Assembly (NCBI GenBank): GCA_007125415.1
Contig: SLDH01000346.1
Location: 1 to 5,468, forward strand
Source: Roseovarius sp.
GTDB lineage: Bacteria; Pseudomonadota; Alphaproteobacteria; Rhodobacterales; Rhodobacteraceae
DNA length: 5,468 nt
Reading direction: 5' to 3'
Below the pieces are notes generated by a model, which was given only the letters and a program-made list of their open reading frames with translations, ran no database searches and was not told the DNA's origin. The position numbers were made by a program, and so were the translations under genes. Below, one piece after another: positions 1-5,468 of this stretch (the first letter of the stretch is position 1; every line of letters starts with the position of its first letter).

Positions 1-200
1 CTTTCAGGCTGGGGCGGGGACACAGGTCCAGGCTCCGGTATCGGCTCGGGATCGGGTTGCGCTTCAGTCGTCTTGGTCTGCAGCGCTTGCTCAGGCGGAA
101 GTCCTTCTTCGCCGCCCTCCTCGACAATCGCGTCGAGCCCTTCCTCGAGTTTCGAGGAAGATTTGAAAAGCCTGCTCTTGAGCTTGTTGAAAAATGACAT
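1..200 (-). CDS. ftsY: FtsY, signal recognition particle receptor (N-terminal part, runs off left edge)
   Basis: FtsY is the SRP receptor GTPase that docks ribosome-SRP complexes at the inner membrane. Only the first 66 codons are visible. They begin MSFFNKLKSRLFKSSSKLEE and continue into an acidic, proline-rich stretch (residues about 25-66) with many Glu and Pro. A short amphipathic basic start (residues 1-18) followed by a Ser/Lys-Leu-Glu-Glu segment and then a low-complexity acidic A domain is typical of alphaproteobacterial FtsY as I recall it. The conserved NG GTPase domain would lie beyond the left edge, so the call rests on the N-terminus alone. ATG at 200 is the only possible start: in frame, a TGA lies at 218-216 and no ATG, GTG or TTG falls between. 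The ribosome site is weak (a GGGG run about 9 bases upstream). The gene is codirectional with the diaphorase gene 122 bp upstream; co-transcription is possible but not shown. Confidence 0.8.
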   Translation of the reverse strand, partial: MSFFNKLKSRLFKSSSKLEEGLDAIVEEGGEEGLPPEQALQTKTTEAQPDPEPIPEPGPVSPPQPE

Positions 201-209
201 GCGCCACGC

Positions 210-263
210 CCCGTCTCATCCGAGGTCCCAGTTAATCACCTTGCGCGAGGATGAAAAGACGGG
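210..263 (-). promoter_or_regulatory. Bulged inverted repeat in the ftsY leader
   Basis: In the transcript heading into ftsY, CCCGTCT (263-257) can pair with AGACGGG (216-210). After a three-base bulge (256-254), CATCC-type pairing continues between 253-249 and 221-217. This gives 12 base pairs in total. A further AGGT/ACCT pairing (241-238 with 226-223) could close part of the 27-base loop. The 3' arm ends about 9 bases before the ATG and covers the GACGGGG sequence that is the only candidate ribosome-binding site. The stem is not followed by a U run, so it does not look like an intrinsic terminator. The pairing is seen directly; a role in translation control is inference, and chance is possible. 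Confidence 0.35.
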
Positions 264-322
264 TTCGCGCACAGCAGCCGAGCGCGCCATGACATCAGAC
301 GGTGTTTCAGCCTTCCTGCGGG

Positions 323-2008
323 TCAGACCTCGTCCGGGAAATGCTTCATCGTCAGTCGGATCGGATTCGGCGCGGCCTGGCCCAGACCGCAGATCGAAGC
401 GTCGGCCATCGCCGTGCAAAGCTCCTCCAGAAGCGGCTGGTCCCAGCGGTCCGCCTGCATGAGCTTGACCGCCTTTTCGCAGCCCACCCGGCAGGGCGTG
501 CATTGGCCGCAGCTTTCGTCCTCGAAAAAGCGCAGCATGTTCAGCGCTGCCGCCCTGGCACTGTCCTGATCGCTCAGCACGACGACGGCTGCCGAGCCGA
601 TGAAGGAGCCATGGGGCTGCAACGTGTCAAAATCGAGCGGGATGTCATTCATCGACGCGGGCAAAAGCCCCGAGGACGGCCCGCCCGGCTGATAGGCCTT
701 GAACTGATGCCCGTCGAGCATGCCGCCGGCTGCGTCGATGATGTCGGTGATCGTGCTGCCCGCCGGCAAAACATGCACCCCAGGGTTCCTGACCCGTCCC
801 GACACCGAGTAGGAGCGCAGCCCCTTGCGGCCGTTATGTTCAACCGATGAAAGGACGTCCTTACCCTCGCGCAGAATGCGCGTGACCCAGTGCAGCGTCT
901 CCACATTGTTGACGAGCGTCGGGCGCCCGAAGATACCGACATTGGCAACGAAAGGCGGGCGATGGCGCGGCAGGCCGCGCTTGCCCTCGATGCTTTCGAT
1001 CATCGCGCTTTCCTCGCCGCAGATATAGGCACCAGCCCCGCGGCGCAGCTCGATATAGCCGGGCTGCACAAGGCCCGCCTGCTCCAGCGCGGCGATCTCC
1101 GTTGCAAGAATATGCAGGACCGCAGGATATTCATCGCGCATGTAGATGAAACAGGTTTCAGCCTCAACCGCCCAGGCGGCAATCAGCATTCCCTCAAGAA
1201 ATACATGAGGTTCGCGCTCGAGGTAAAAGCGATCTTTGAACGTGCCCGGCTCGCCTTCATCGCCGTTCACGGCCAGATAGCGGGGGCCGGGTTCCGCGCG
1301 CACGAAACCCCATTTTCGCCCCGACGGAAAGCCCGCGCCACCGAGCCCACGCAGGCCCGCTGCGAGAAGCTCCTCCTGGATGGCCTCGAAGTCGCCGTTG
1401 CGGCGGATTTCTTCGAGGGCTGTGTATCCACCACTTGAACGGTACGCGCCAAACCTTTGATAGTCCGGGATTTCAGGGTGCGTGTGACCTGCGGCAATCG
1501 CCGCCTCTACCTTCTCGGGGGTGGCGTGGTCGATATGATGATGGCCCAGTTCCAGCACCGGCGCCGTATCGCAACGGCCCATGCAGGGCGCCCGCAGAAC
1601 CCGCACTTCCGCCGGGTCCAGCCCATCTTCGAGCGCTGTCTTGAGCGCCTGCGCACCGGCCAGTTCACAAGACAGCGAATCACAGACCCGGATGGTGAGC
1701 GCGGGCGGGGGCACCTCCCCTTCCTTGACCACATCGAAATGCGCATAGAAACTGGCCACTTCATAGACCTCAGCCATCGCCATGCGCAGTTCCTCGCCCA
1801 GCGCGCGTAGATGCGCCGCCGAAAGATGGCCATAGGCATCCTGAATGAGATGCAGAAACTCGATCAGCAGGTCGCGGCGGCGCGGGCGCTCACCCAGCAG
1901 CGCCTGCACTTCGGCCAATGCCTGATCCTCGAGCTGGCGGCCCTTGGGGGTATGCCGCCCCTTGCCTTTCCCCGATTTCCAGACGCCCTTTTGCTCATCC
2001 AGTGCCAT
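323..2008 (-). CDS. Fused NuoE-NuoF-type NADH diaphorase, formate dehydrogenase gamma/beta-like (FdsG-FdsB-like)
   Basis: This 561-residue protein probably passes electrons between NAD(H), FMN and iron-sulfur clusters in the cytoplasm, as the diaphorase half of a soluble NAD-dependent formate dehydrogenase or similar enzyme. Residues about 25-95 resemble the NuoE helical domain. A thioredoxin-like domain follows, with [2Fe-2S] ligands C109, C114, C142 and C146 (C-x4-C and C-x3-C). The NuoF-like part has the FMN/NADH glycine motif RGLGGAGFP (220-228), NGDEGEPGTFKDR (248-260), GAGAYICGEE (324-333), and a [4Fe-4S] site at C500, C503, C506 and C540. No ligand is missing. I chose the ATG at 2008 because AAGGGGA lies 8 bases upstream and NuoE-like sequence follows soon after; an open frame extends 52 codons further upstream (to 2164) without family-like sequence. 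No catalytic alpha subunit is adjacent: ftsY lies downstream and a divergent gene upstream. The substrate is therefore uncertain; an NAD-reducing hydrogenase or another dehydrogenase partner is possible. Confidence 0.88.
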   Translation of the reverse strand: MALDEQKGVWKSGKGKGRHTPKGRQLEDQALAEVQALLGERPRRRDLLIEFLHLIQDAYGHLSAAHLRALGEELRMAMAEVYEVASFYAHFDVVKEGEVPPPALTIRVCDSLSCELAGAQALKTALEDGLDPAEVRVLRAPCMGRCDTAPVLELGHHHIDHATPEKVEAAIAAGHTHPEIPDYQRFGAYRSSGGYTALEEIRRNGDFEAIQEELLAAGLRGLGGAGFPSGRKWGFVRAEPGPRYLAVNGDEGEPGTFKDRFYLEREPHVFLEGMLIAAWAVEAETCFIYMRDEYPAVLHILATEIAALEQAGLVQPGYIELRRGAGAYICGEESAMIESIEGKRGLPRHRPPFVANVGIFGRPTLVNNVETLHWVTRILREGKDVLSSVEHNGRKGLRSYSVSGRVRNPGVHVLPAGSTITDIIDAAGGMLDGHQFKAYQPGGPSSGLLPASMNDIPLDFDTLQPHGSFIGSAAVVVLSDQDSARAAALNMLRFFEDESCGQCTPCRVGCEKAVKLMQADRWDQPLLEELCTAMADASICGLGQAAPNPIRLTMKHFPDEV

Positions 2009-2212
2009 GCAAGTATCCCCTTTGTGTGCGCGAAGGGATACCGTTTGCCCGAGCAAGTTTCGAGGCCAAAAGCGACACTCGCGCAGCGAGAAACGTTGGG
2101 GCGTTACCGATTTCGCGCCTCGATGCCTGAAAACAAGCAAAACCGGCAGCCAAGACCGCGCCACACGGATTCCCGCTGGCGCGCTGCGCGCAAATTTGTC
2201 AGACTGGCAAAC
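2009..2212. other. Divergent intergenic region between the diaphorase gene and the exported-protein gene
   Basis: This 204 bp stretch must hold the promoters of both flanking genes. Besides the hairpin at 2013-2041 it has CTCGC-GCA-GCGAG (2078-2090), GCGCG-CTG-CGCGC (2179-2191) and a small TTGC-N4-GCAA dyad (2045-2056). The first two share the core CGCGCAGCG in opposite orientations. I could not pick out a convincing -35/-10 pair on either strand, nor a sigma-54 site with correct spacing. No coding sequence is supported here; the open frames are extensions of the flanking genes. Confidence 0.5.
2013..2041 (-). promoter_or_regulatory. Hairpin/dyad covering the ribosome-binding site of the diaphorase gene
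   Basis: GTATCCC (2013-2019) and GGGATAC (2035-2041) are perfect 7 bp inverted arms. Read on the minus strand, the arms extend to GTATCCCTT and AAGGGGATAC with a single bulged G, giving 9 base pairs around a 10-base loop. The 3' arm contains the whole AAGGGGA Shine-Dalgarno and ends four bases before the ATG at 2008. As RNA it could hide the ribosome site; as DNA it could be an operator for a dimeric regulator. The geometry is seen directly and the function is inference. Confidence 0.4.
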
Positions 2213-2611
2213 ATGTGGAAAACCACTGCGGCACTTACCTTCGCACTCACCTGCCCGGCCCTTGCAGAAGGGCTGATGACGGCCGAGGAGTTTGACGCCT
2301 TCACCCGGGGCAAGACTTTCTATTATGGTACCGGCGGCGAGGCTTACGGCGCCGAGGAATATCTACCCAATAATCGAGTGATCTGGACCTTTCTGGACGG
2401 TCAGTGCCAATATGGTATTTGGTACGAAGAGGAAGGCAATATCTGCTTTGTATACGAAAATATCCCCGCACGCCAATGCTGGACCTTTCGGAAGAATGAC
2501 AGCGGCGGGCTGATCGCGCGCTTCGAAAACGACCCTCAGGACCTTGAACTCTACGAGGTGGAGCGCTCTTCCAAGCCGCTCGACTGCCCAGGCCCGGATG
2601 TGGGTGCCTGA
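2213..2611 (+). CDS. Small predicted exported protein of unknown function
   Basis: The product has 132 residues. I do not recognise a named family, although similar short secreted proteins are, from recall, common in Rhodobacteraceae. Residues 1-18 look like a Sec signal peptide: a Lys at position 3, a hydrophobic stretch (5-13), and an A-x-A cleavage site (A16-L17-A18, then E19). The mature part of about 114 residues is rich in aromatic residues and Glu/Asp and has four cysteines (C65, C78, C89, C125), which could form two disulfides in the periplasm. Notable segments are TAEEFDAFTRGKTFYYG (23-39), a W/Y-rich core (R55 to Y81) and a C-terminal DCPGPDVG (124-131). C14 is not in a good lipobox, since Thr precedes it. 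I chose the ATG at 2213 because it puts the signal peptide at the N-terminus; an in-frame ATG 30 codons upstream (2123) would bury it. No Shine-Dalgarno is visible before 2213. Confidence 0.75.
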   Translation: MWKTTAALTFALTCPALAEGLMTAEEFDAFTRGKTFYYGTGGEAYGAEEYLPNNRVIWTFLDGQCQYGIWYEEEGNICFVYENIPARQCWTFRKNDSGGLIARFENDPQDLELYEVERSSKPLDCPGPDVGA

Positions 2612-2675
2612 TCAAACTTGTCATTTCTCAACCCAGTAAAGCGGATTTCCCACAAAAATACCGCTGAGGATTGGA

Positions 2676-4169
2676 CTATAGCAGATTTTTCTGATCCGGG
2701 TCCACAGCTTTGCCCTTGCCTTGCTTTCGTCTTGTCGGAGTTCTCGACCCATCGAGGGTCAACCTGCCATCGGAAAACTCCACCTCCAAGACCGCATGAG
2801 ACGCCGCCGCCGCCTTGGTGGTAATCACCGCCTCACCCGCACGGATCACCGCATAGCCTCGCTTGAGTGTCTCCTTGTAACCCATTGTTTTTCGGAGGCG
2901 CTCAAGTGTATCGATCCGATCTCTCCAGCCGGTGATCTGACGATTGGCCAGATCGGAGAAGCGCAGGCTCATCTGGTCCAGTTCCCGCGTCCGGCGGCGC
3001 ATATCCGCCTCAAGCAGGTTCAGATTGAGCCGTGCGGCAAGGCTTCTCAGACGCTGCCTTTCTCCGTCGACCGCGCGGCGCAGGAGCGCCGGACGCAGCG
3101 CGCCCGCCCCTTCCGACAGCGCCACCCGACGCGTTTGCACAAGGCGAGTGAGTGAAGCGCCGAGCTTGTCTGACAGGTTGTCCAGCCGCTGTGCCGGGCT
3201 TTCGAGCAAGGTTTCAGGCCGCGGCAGAGCTCGGGCCATATCCCGCAGCCGCTGGCCGCGCCGGGCGATCCCGCCGGTCAGGGCCTGGGTGAGCCGGGCC
3301 TCCTGCCCGTCAAGCCAGGCCAGCAGATCGAGCCGCACGGGCACCGCGAGTTCCGCTGCCGCCGTGGGCGTAGGCGCCCGCATGTCGGCGGCAAGGTCGA
3401 TGAGGGTTGTGTCCGTCTCATGCCCCACCGCCGAGATCAGCGGGATGGCCGAGGCTGCTGCCGCGCGAACAACCGCTTCTTCATTGAACCCCCAGAGATC
3501 CTCGATCGATCCGCCCCCGCGCGCCACGATGATCAGATCAGGGCGCGGCAGGGCACCACCGGGGCCGAGGGCATTGAAACCCTCGATGGCGCGGGCCACC
3601 TCGGGCGCGCAATTCTGGCCCTGCACCGCCACAGGCCAGATAAGCACCTTGCGCGGAAAGCGGTCACGCAGGCGATGCAGGATATCGCGGATCACCGCCC
3701 CCGATGGTGAGGTGACGACGCCGATCACCCCGGGCAGATAGGGTAGCGCCTTCTTGCGGTCGGCGTCGAACAGGCCCTCGGCGGCAAGCGCCTTCTTCCG
3801 GGCCTCGAGCATGGCCATGAGCGCGCCGGCCCCGGCGGGTTTGAGATCCTCGATGATGATCTGGTAGCGCGACTGGCCGGGAAAGGTGGTCAGCCGTCCG
3901 GTGGCCACAACCTCCATGCCCTCCTCCGGCTCTATCGGCAGCCGTCCCGCCACGCCTTTCCAGATCACCCCTGCGAGTACCGAACGGTCATCCTTCAGAT
4001 CGAGATAGACATGGCCCGATCGCGGCCGCGAGACACGCCCCACCTCGCCGCGCACACGCACATGGCTGAACTCGCCCTCGATCATGCGTTTGACCACGCC
4101 CGAAAGCTCGGACACGGAGAATTCGGGCGCATTCTCCCCCGGAACGGGATCGTCGATCAGATCGGACAT
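2676..4169 (-). CDS. xseA: Exonuclease VII large subunit XseA
   Basis: XseA is the catalytic subunit of exonuclease VII, which with several copies of XseB degrades single-stranded DNA from both ends in repair and recombination. The product has 497 residues, somewhat longer than the E. coli protein (about 456). Residues about 17-112 form the N-terminal OB-fold nucleic-acid-binding domain (FSVSELSGVVKRMIEGEF onward). The catalytic domain shows GVVTSPSGAVIRDIL (150-164), VARGGGSIEDLWGFN (215-229) and SAVGHETDTTLIDLAADMRA (246-265). These place the family's conserved Asp, Arg, His and Asp at about D162, R217, H250 and D253. Residues about 280-430 look like the long helical coiled-coil arm, followed by LKRGYAVIR (435-443) and a basic tail. 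I chose the ATG at 4169, with GAGG about 9 bases upstream; an in-frame TTG at 4208 would add 13 residues without family-like sequence. It is divergent from purD. xseB is not in the window. Confidence 0.96.
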   Translation of the reverse strand: MSDLIDDPVPGENAPEFSVSELSGVVKRMIEGEFSHVRVRGEVGRVSRPRSGHVYLDLKDDRSVLAGVIWKGVAGRLPIEPEEGMEVVATGRLTTFPGQSRYQIIIEDLKPAGAGALMAMLEARKKALAAEGLFDADRKKALPYLPGVIGVVTSPSGAVIRDILHRLRDRFPRKVLIWPVAVQGQNCAPEVARAIEGFNALGPGGALPRPDLIIVARGGGSIEDLWGFNEEAVVRAAAASAIPLISAVGHETDTTLIDLAADMRAPTPTAAAELAVPVRLDLLAWLDGQEARLTQALTGGIARRGQRLRDMARALPRPETLLESPAQRLDNLSDKLGASLTRLVQTRRVALSEGAGALRPALLRRAVDGERQRLRSLAARLNLNLLEADMRRRTRELDQMSLRFSDLANRQITGWRDRIDTLERLRKTMGYKETLKRGYAVIRAGEAVITTKAAAASHAVLEVEFSDGRLTLDGSRTPTRRKQGKGKAVDPDQKNLL

Positions 4170-4196
4170 GGGCTCGGCCTCGCGCGCTGTGCTGCT

Positions 4197-4212
4197 CGTC
4201 TTGTGCAAGACG
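4197..4212. promoter_or_regulatory. 16 bp near-perfect palindrome in the xseA-purD promoter region
   Basis: CGTCTTG and CAAGACG are perfect 7 bp inverted arms separated by TG. The site lies 28 bp from the xseA ATG and 52 bp from the purD ATG. It overlaps the -35 part of the candidate purD promoter, a position suited to an operator. It loosely recalls the gamma-proteobacterial PurR box because GCAA and TTGC occur at 4205-4217, but the spacing is off by one base and PurR is not expected in this group. The regulator is unknown. Confidence 0.45.
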
Positions 4213-4229
4213 TTTGCTCAGCTTAGAAC
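4201..4229 (+). promoter_or_regulatory. Candidate sigma-70-type promoter for purD
   Basis: TTGTGC (4201-4206) and TAGAAC (4224-4229) are separated by 17 bases. They match three of six and four of six consensus positions for -35 and -10. Transcription would start near 4236, giving a leader of roughly 28 bases with the AGGAG ribosome site at 4251-4255. This is a weak match judged by eye. Confidence 0.28.
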
Positions 4230-4242
4230 GCGCGCGAGCAAA
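4213..4242. repeat. Inverted repeat TTTGCTC-N16-GAGCAAA upstream of purD
   Basis: Two perfect 7 bp arms (4213-4219 and 4236-4242) flank a 16-base spacer. The repeat begins immediately after the palindrome at 4197-4212, so the two dyads tile most of the 94 bp divergent region. If transcription starts upstream of it, it could form a hairpin 8 bases before the purD Shine-Dalgarno. If the candidate promoter is right, it straddles the -10 and would act as DNA. Its role is unknown. Confidence 0.35.
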
Positions 4243-4250
4243 GGCCAAGC

Positions 4251-4255
4251 AGGAG
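4251..4255 (+). promoter_or_regulatory. Ribosome-binding site of purD
   Basis: AGGAG lies 8 bases before the ATG at 4264. It is the clearest Shine-Dalgarno in the window and fixes the purD start. Confidence 0.8.
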
Positions 4256-4263
4256 AGCGGCAG

Positions 4264-5468
4264 ATGAACATCCTCATTCTGGGAGGCGGAGGGCGCGAAC
4301 ATGCGCTGGCCTGGGCGACGATGCAGAACCCCAAATGCGACAAGCTGATCGTGGCGCCGGGCAATGCCGGAATCGCCGCCATCGCTGATTGTGCCAGTAT
4401 CGATATCGAGGATGGCGCGCAGGTTGTGCAGTTTTGCGAGGTCAATGCGATCGACTTCGTCATCATCGGCCCCGAGGCCCCGCTGGCTGCGGGTGTGGCC
4501 GACAGGTTGCGCGAGGCAGGTCTGCTGGTTTTTGGCCCCGGGCGCGCGGCGGCGCGGCTGGAGGCGTCCAAGGCCTTCACAAAGCAAATCTGCGACGCCG
4601 CAGGCGCCCCCACCGCCGGTTATGCACATTTCACGGATGCCGGATCGGCGAAAGCCTATCTCGCAAGCCAGCCCCTGCCCATCGTGATCAAGGCCGACGG
4701 GCTTGCGGCGGGCAAGGGCGTGATCATTGCCGAAACACTTGCCGAGGCAGAGGCGGCAATCGACGAGATGTTCGGAGGCGCGTTTGGCGCGGCGGGTGCG
4801 GAGGTGGTGATCGAAGAGTTCATGGAGGGTGAGGAAGCCTCCTTTTTCGTGCTCTGCGATGGCGAGGTGGCCCTGCCCATCGGCACGGCGCAGGATCACA
4901 AGCGCGCGGGCGAAGGCGATACCGGCCTCAATACCGGCGGCATGGGCGCTTACTCTCCCGCGCCGGTGCTGACCGATGCGGTGGCCGAGCGTGCGCTCGA
5001 TCGGATCATCCGCCCCTGCCTGCGCGAGATGGCGCGGCGCGGTTGCCCCTATCAGGGCGTGCTCTATGCCGGGCTGATGATCAGCGATGGCCAGCCGCGG
5101 CTTGTGGAATATAACGTGCGCTTTGGCGACCCGGAATGTCAGGTGCTTATGATGCGGCTCGGCGCGCAGGTGCTCGACCTGCTGCAGGCCACCGCTGAAG
5201 GACGGCTGGCGGAGGCCTCGGTCAACTGGGCCGATGATCATGCAATGACGGTGGTGATGGCCGCGCGCGGCTATCCCGGCGCCTATGAGAAAGGAAGCGT
5301 GATCAGGGGATTGGATACGCTGCCCGAAGATGGGCAGAACATCGTCTTTCATGCCGGAACGAAGCTGTTGAACGGGCAGATCACCGCAGCGGGCGGGCGG
5401 GTTCTGAATATCACCGCGCGGGGGGAAAGCCTTCAGGCCGCCGCCGACCGGGCCTATGCGATGGTGGA
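4264..5468 (+). CDS. purD: Phosphoribosylamine-glycine ligase PurD (GARS), C-terminus cut by right edge
   Basis: PurD joins glycine to 5-phosphoribosylamine using ATP, giving glycinamide ribonucleotide, the second step of de novo purine synthesis in the cytoplasm. Visible are 401 codons with no stop; the family is usually about 420-430 residues, so only the last 20 or so should be missing. The N domain starts MNILILGGGGREHAL with the glycine loop (residues 7-10). The ATP-grasp domain shows VIKADGLAAGKGV (141-153), IGTAQDHKR (206-214) and LNTGGMGAYSP (222-232). The metal-binding and signature segment EYNVRFGDPECQ spans 282-293, with E282 and N284 the likely metal ligands and RFGDPE (286-291) the GARS signature. 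The C domain begins near residue 325 (AMTVVMAARGYPG at 327-339). All key motifs are intact. The start at 4264 is supported by AGGAG 8 bases upstream and by the family N-terminus. It is divergent from xseA. Confidence 0.97.
   Translation, partial: MNILILGGGGREHALAWATMQNPKCDKLIVAPGNAGIAAIADCASIDIEDGAQVVQFCEVNAIDFVIIGPEAPLAAGVADRLREAGLLVFGPGRAAARLEASKAFTKQICDAAGAPTAGYAHFTDAGSAKAYLASQPLPIVIKADGLAAGKGVIIAETLAEAEAAIDEMFGGAFGAAGAEVVIEEFMEGEEASFFVLCDGEVALPIGTAQDHKRAGEGDTGLNTGGMGAYSPAPVLTDAVAERALDRIIRPCLREMARRGCPYQGVLYAGLMISDGQPRLVEYNVRFGDPECQVLMMRLGAQVLDLLQATAEGRLAEASVNWADDHAMTVVMAARGYPGAYEKGSVIRGLDTLPEDGQNIVFHAGTKLLNGQITAAGGRVLNITARGESLQAAADRAYAMV

Noticed and set aside
73..462. Plus-strand open frame of 129 codons at the left edge
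   Set aside because: It is Ser/Pro-rich and antisense to the ftsY N-terminus and the diaphorase C-terminus, both of which read as real protein on the minus strand.
302..850. Plus-strand open frames inside the diaphorase gene, such as 302-850 and 890-1438
   Set aside because: Both lie opposite intact conserved motifs of the NuoF domain and have no family-like sequence of their own.
2050..2075. Sigma-54-like TGGC...TTGC upstream of the diaphorase gene on the minus strand
   Set aside because: The GG to GC spacing is 11 rather than 10 bases, and sigma-54 promoters are rare outside nitrogen genes in this group.
2640..2665. Possible bidirectional terminator between the exported-protein gene and xseA
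   Set aside because: Only AGCGG/CCGCT pairs (5 bp) with a 16-base loop and no adjacent U run; too weak to call.
2944..3741. Plus-strand open frame of 265 codons inside xseA
   Set aside because: It is Arg/Ser/Ala-rich low-complexity sequence opposite a well-conserved gene; a shadow frame.
4205..4217. PurR-box-like GCAA...TTGC ahead of purD
   Set aside because: The half-sites are one base too far apart and PurR of the E. coli type is not expected in alphaproteobacteria.
3988..5352. Long minus-strand open frame of 454 codons opposite purD and the xseA-purD gap
   Set aside because: It lies antisense to purD over most of its length and overlaps the 5' end of xseA. It has a His/Arg/Gly-rich composition typical of a high-GC shadow frame and no recognisable motif.

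Overview
The window is GC-rich chromosomal DNA with densely packed housekeeping genes. It most resembles an alphaproteobacterium of the Rhodobacteraceae (Rhodobacter/Roseobacter group). The basis is base composition, the look of the FtsY N-terminus, a fused NuoE-NuoF-type diaphorase, and xseA next to and divergent from purD. This placement is from recall of family patterns, not from a search.

Layout, left to right. (1) Positions 1-200, minus strand: the first 66 codons of ftsY (SRP receptor), running off the left edge. (2) 201-322: a 122 bp gap with a long bulged inverted repeat just upstream of the ftsY start. (3) 323-2008, minus strand: a 561-residue protein that joins a NuoE-like [2Fe-2S] thioredoxin-like domain to a NuoF-like FMN/NADH/[4Fe-4S] domain. 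It is most like the diaphorase (gamma+beta) part of NAD-dependent formate dehydrogenase. (4) 2009-2212: a 204 bp divergent intergenic region with several dyads, one of which overlaps the Shine-Dalgarno of the diaphorase gene. (5) 2213-2611, plus strand: a 132-residue predicted exported protein of unknown function. (6) 2612-2675: a short convergent gap without a convincing terminator. (7) 2676-4169, minus strand: xseA, exonuclease VII large subunit. (8) 4170-4263: a divergent promoter region with a 16 bp near-perfect palindrome and a second adjoining dyad. (9) 4264 to the right edge, plus strand: purD, with 401 codons visible and only the extreme C-terminus missing.

The genes do not form one pathway: protein targeting (ftsY), NADH-linked redox chemistry (diaphorase), DNA repair and processing (xseA), and purine synthesis (purD). 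No mobile element, CRISPR array, tRNA or rRNA was seen, and no clear new multi-gene system. The items most worth a second look are the dyads at the starts of ftsY, the diaphorase gene and purD/xseA, the missing catalytic partner next to the diaphorase, and the small cysteine-containing exported protein.
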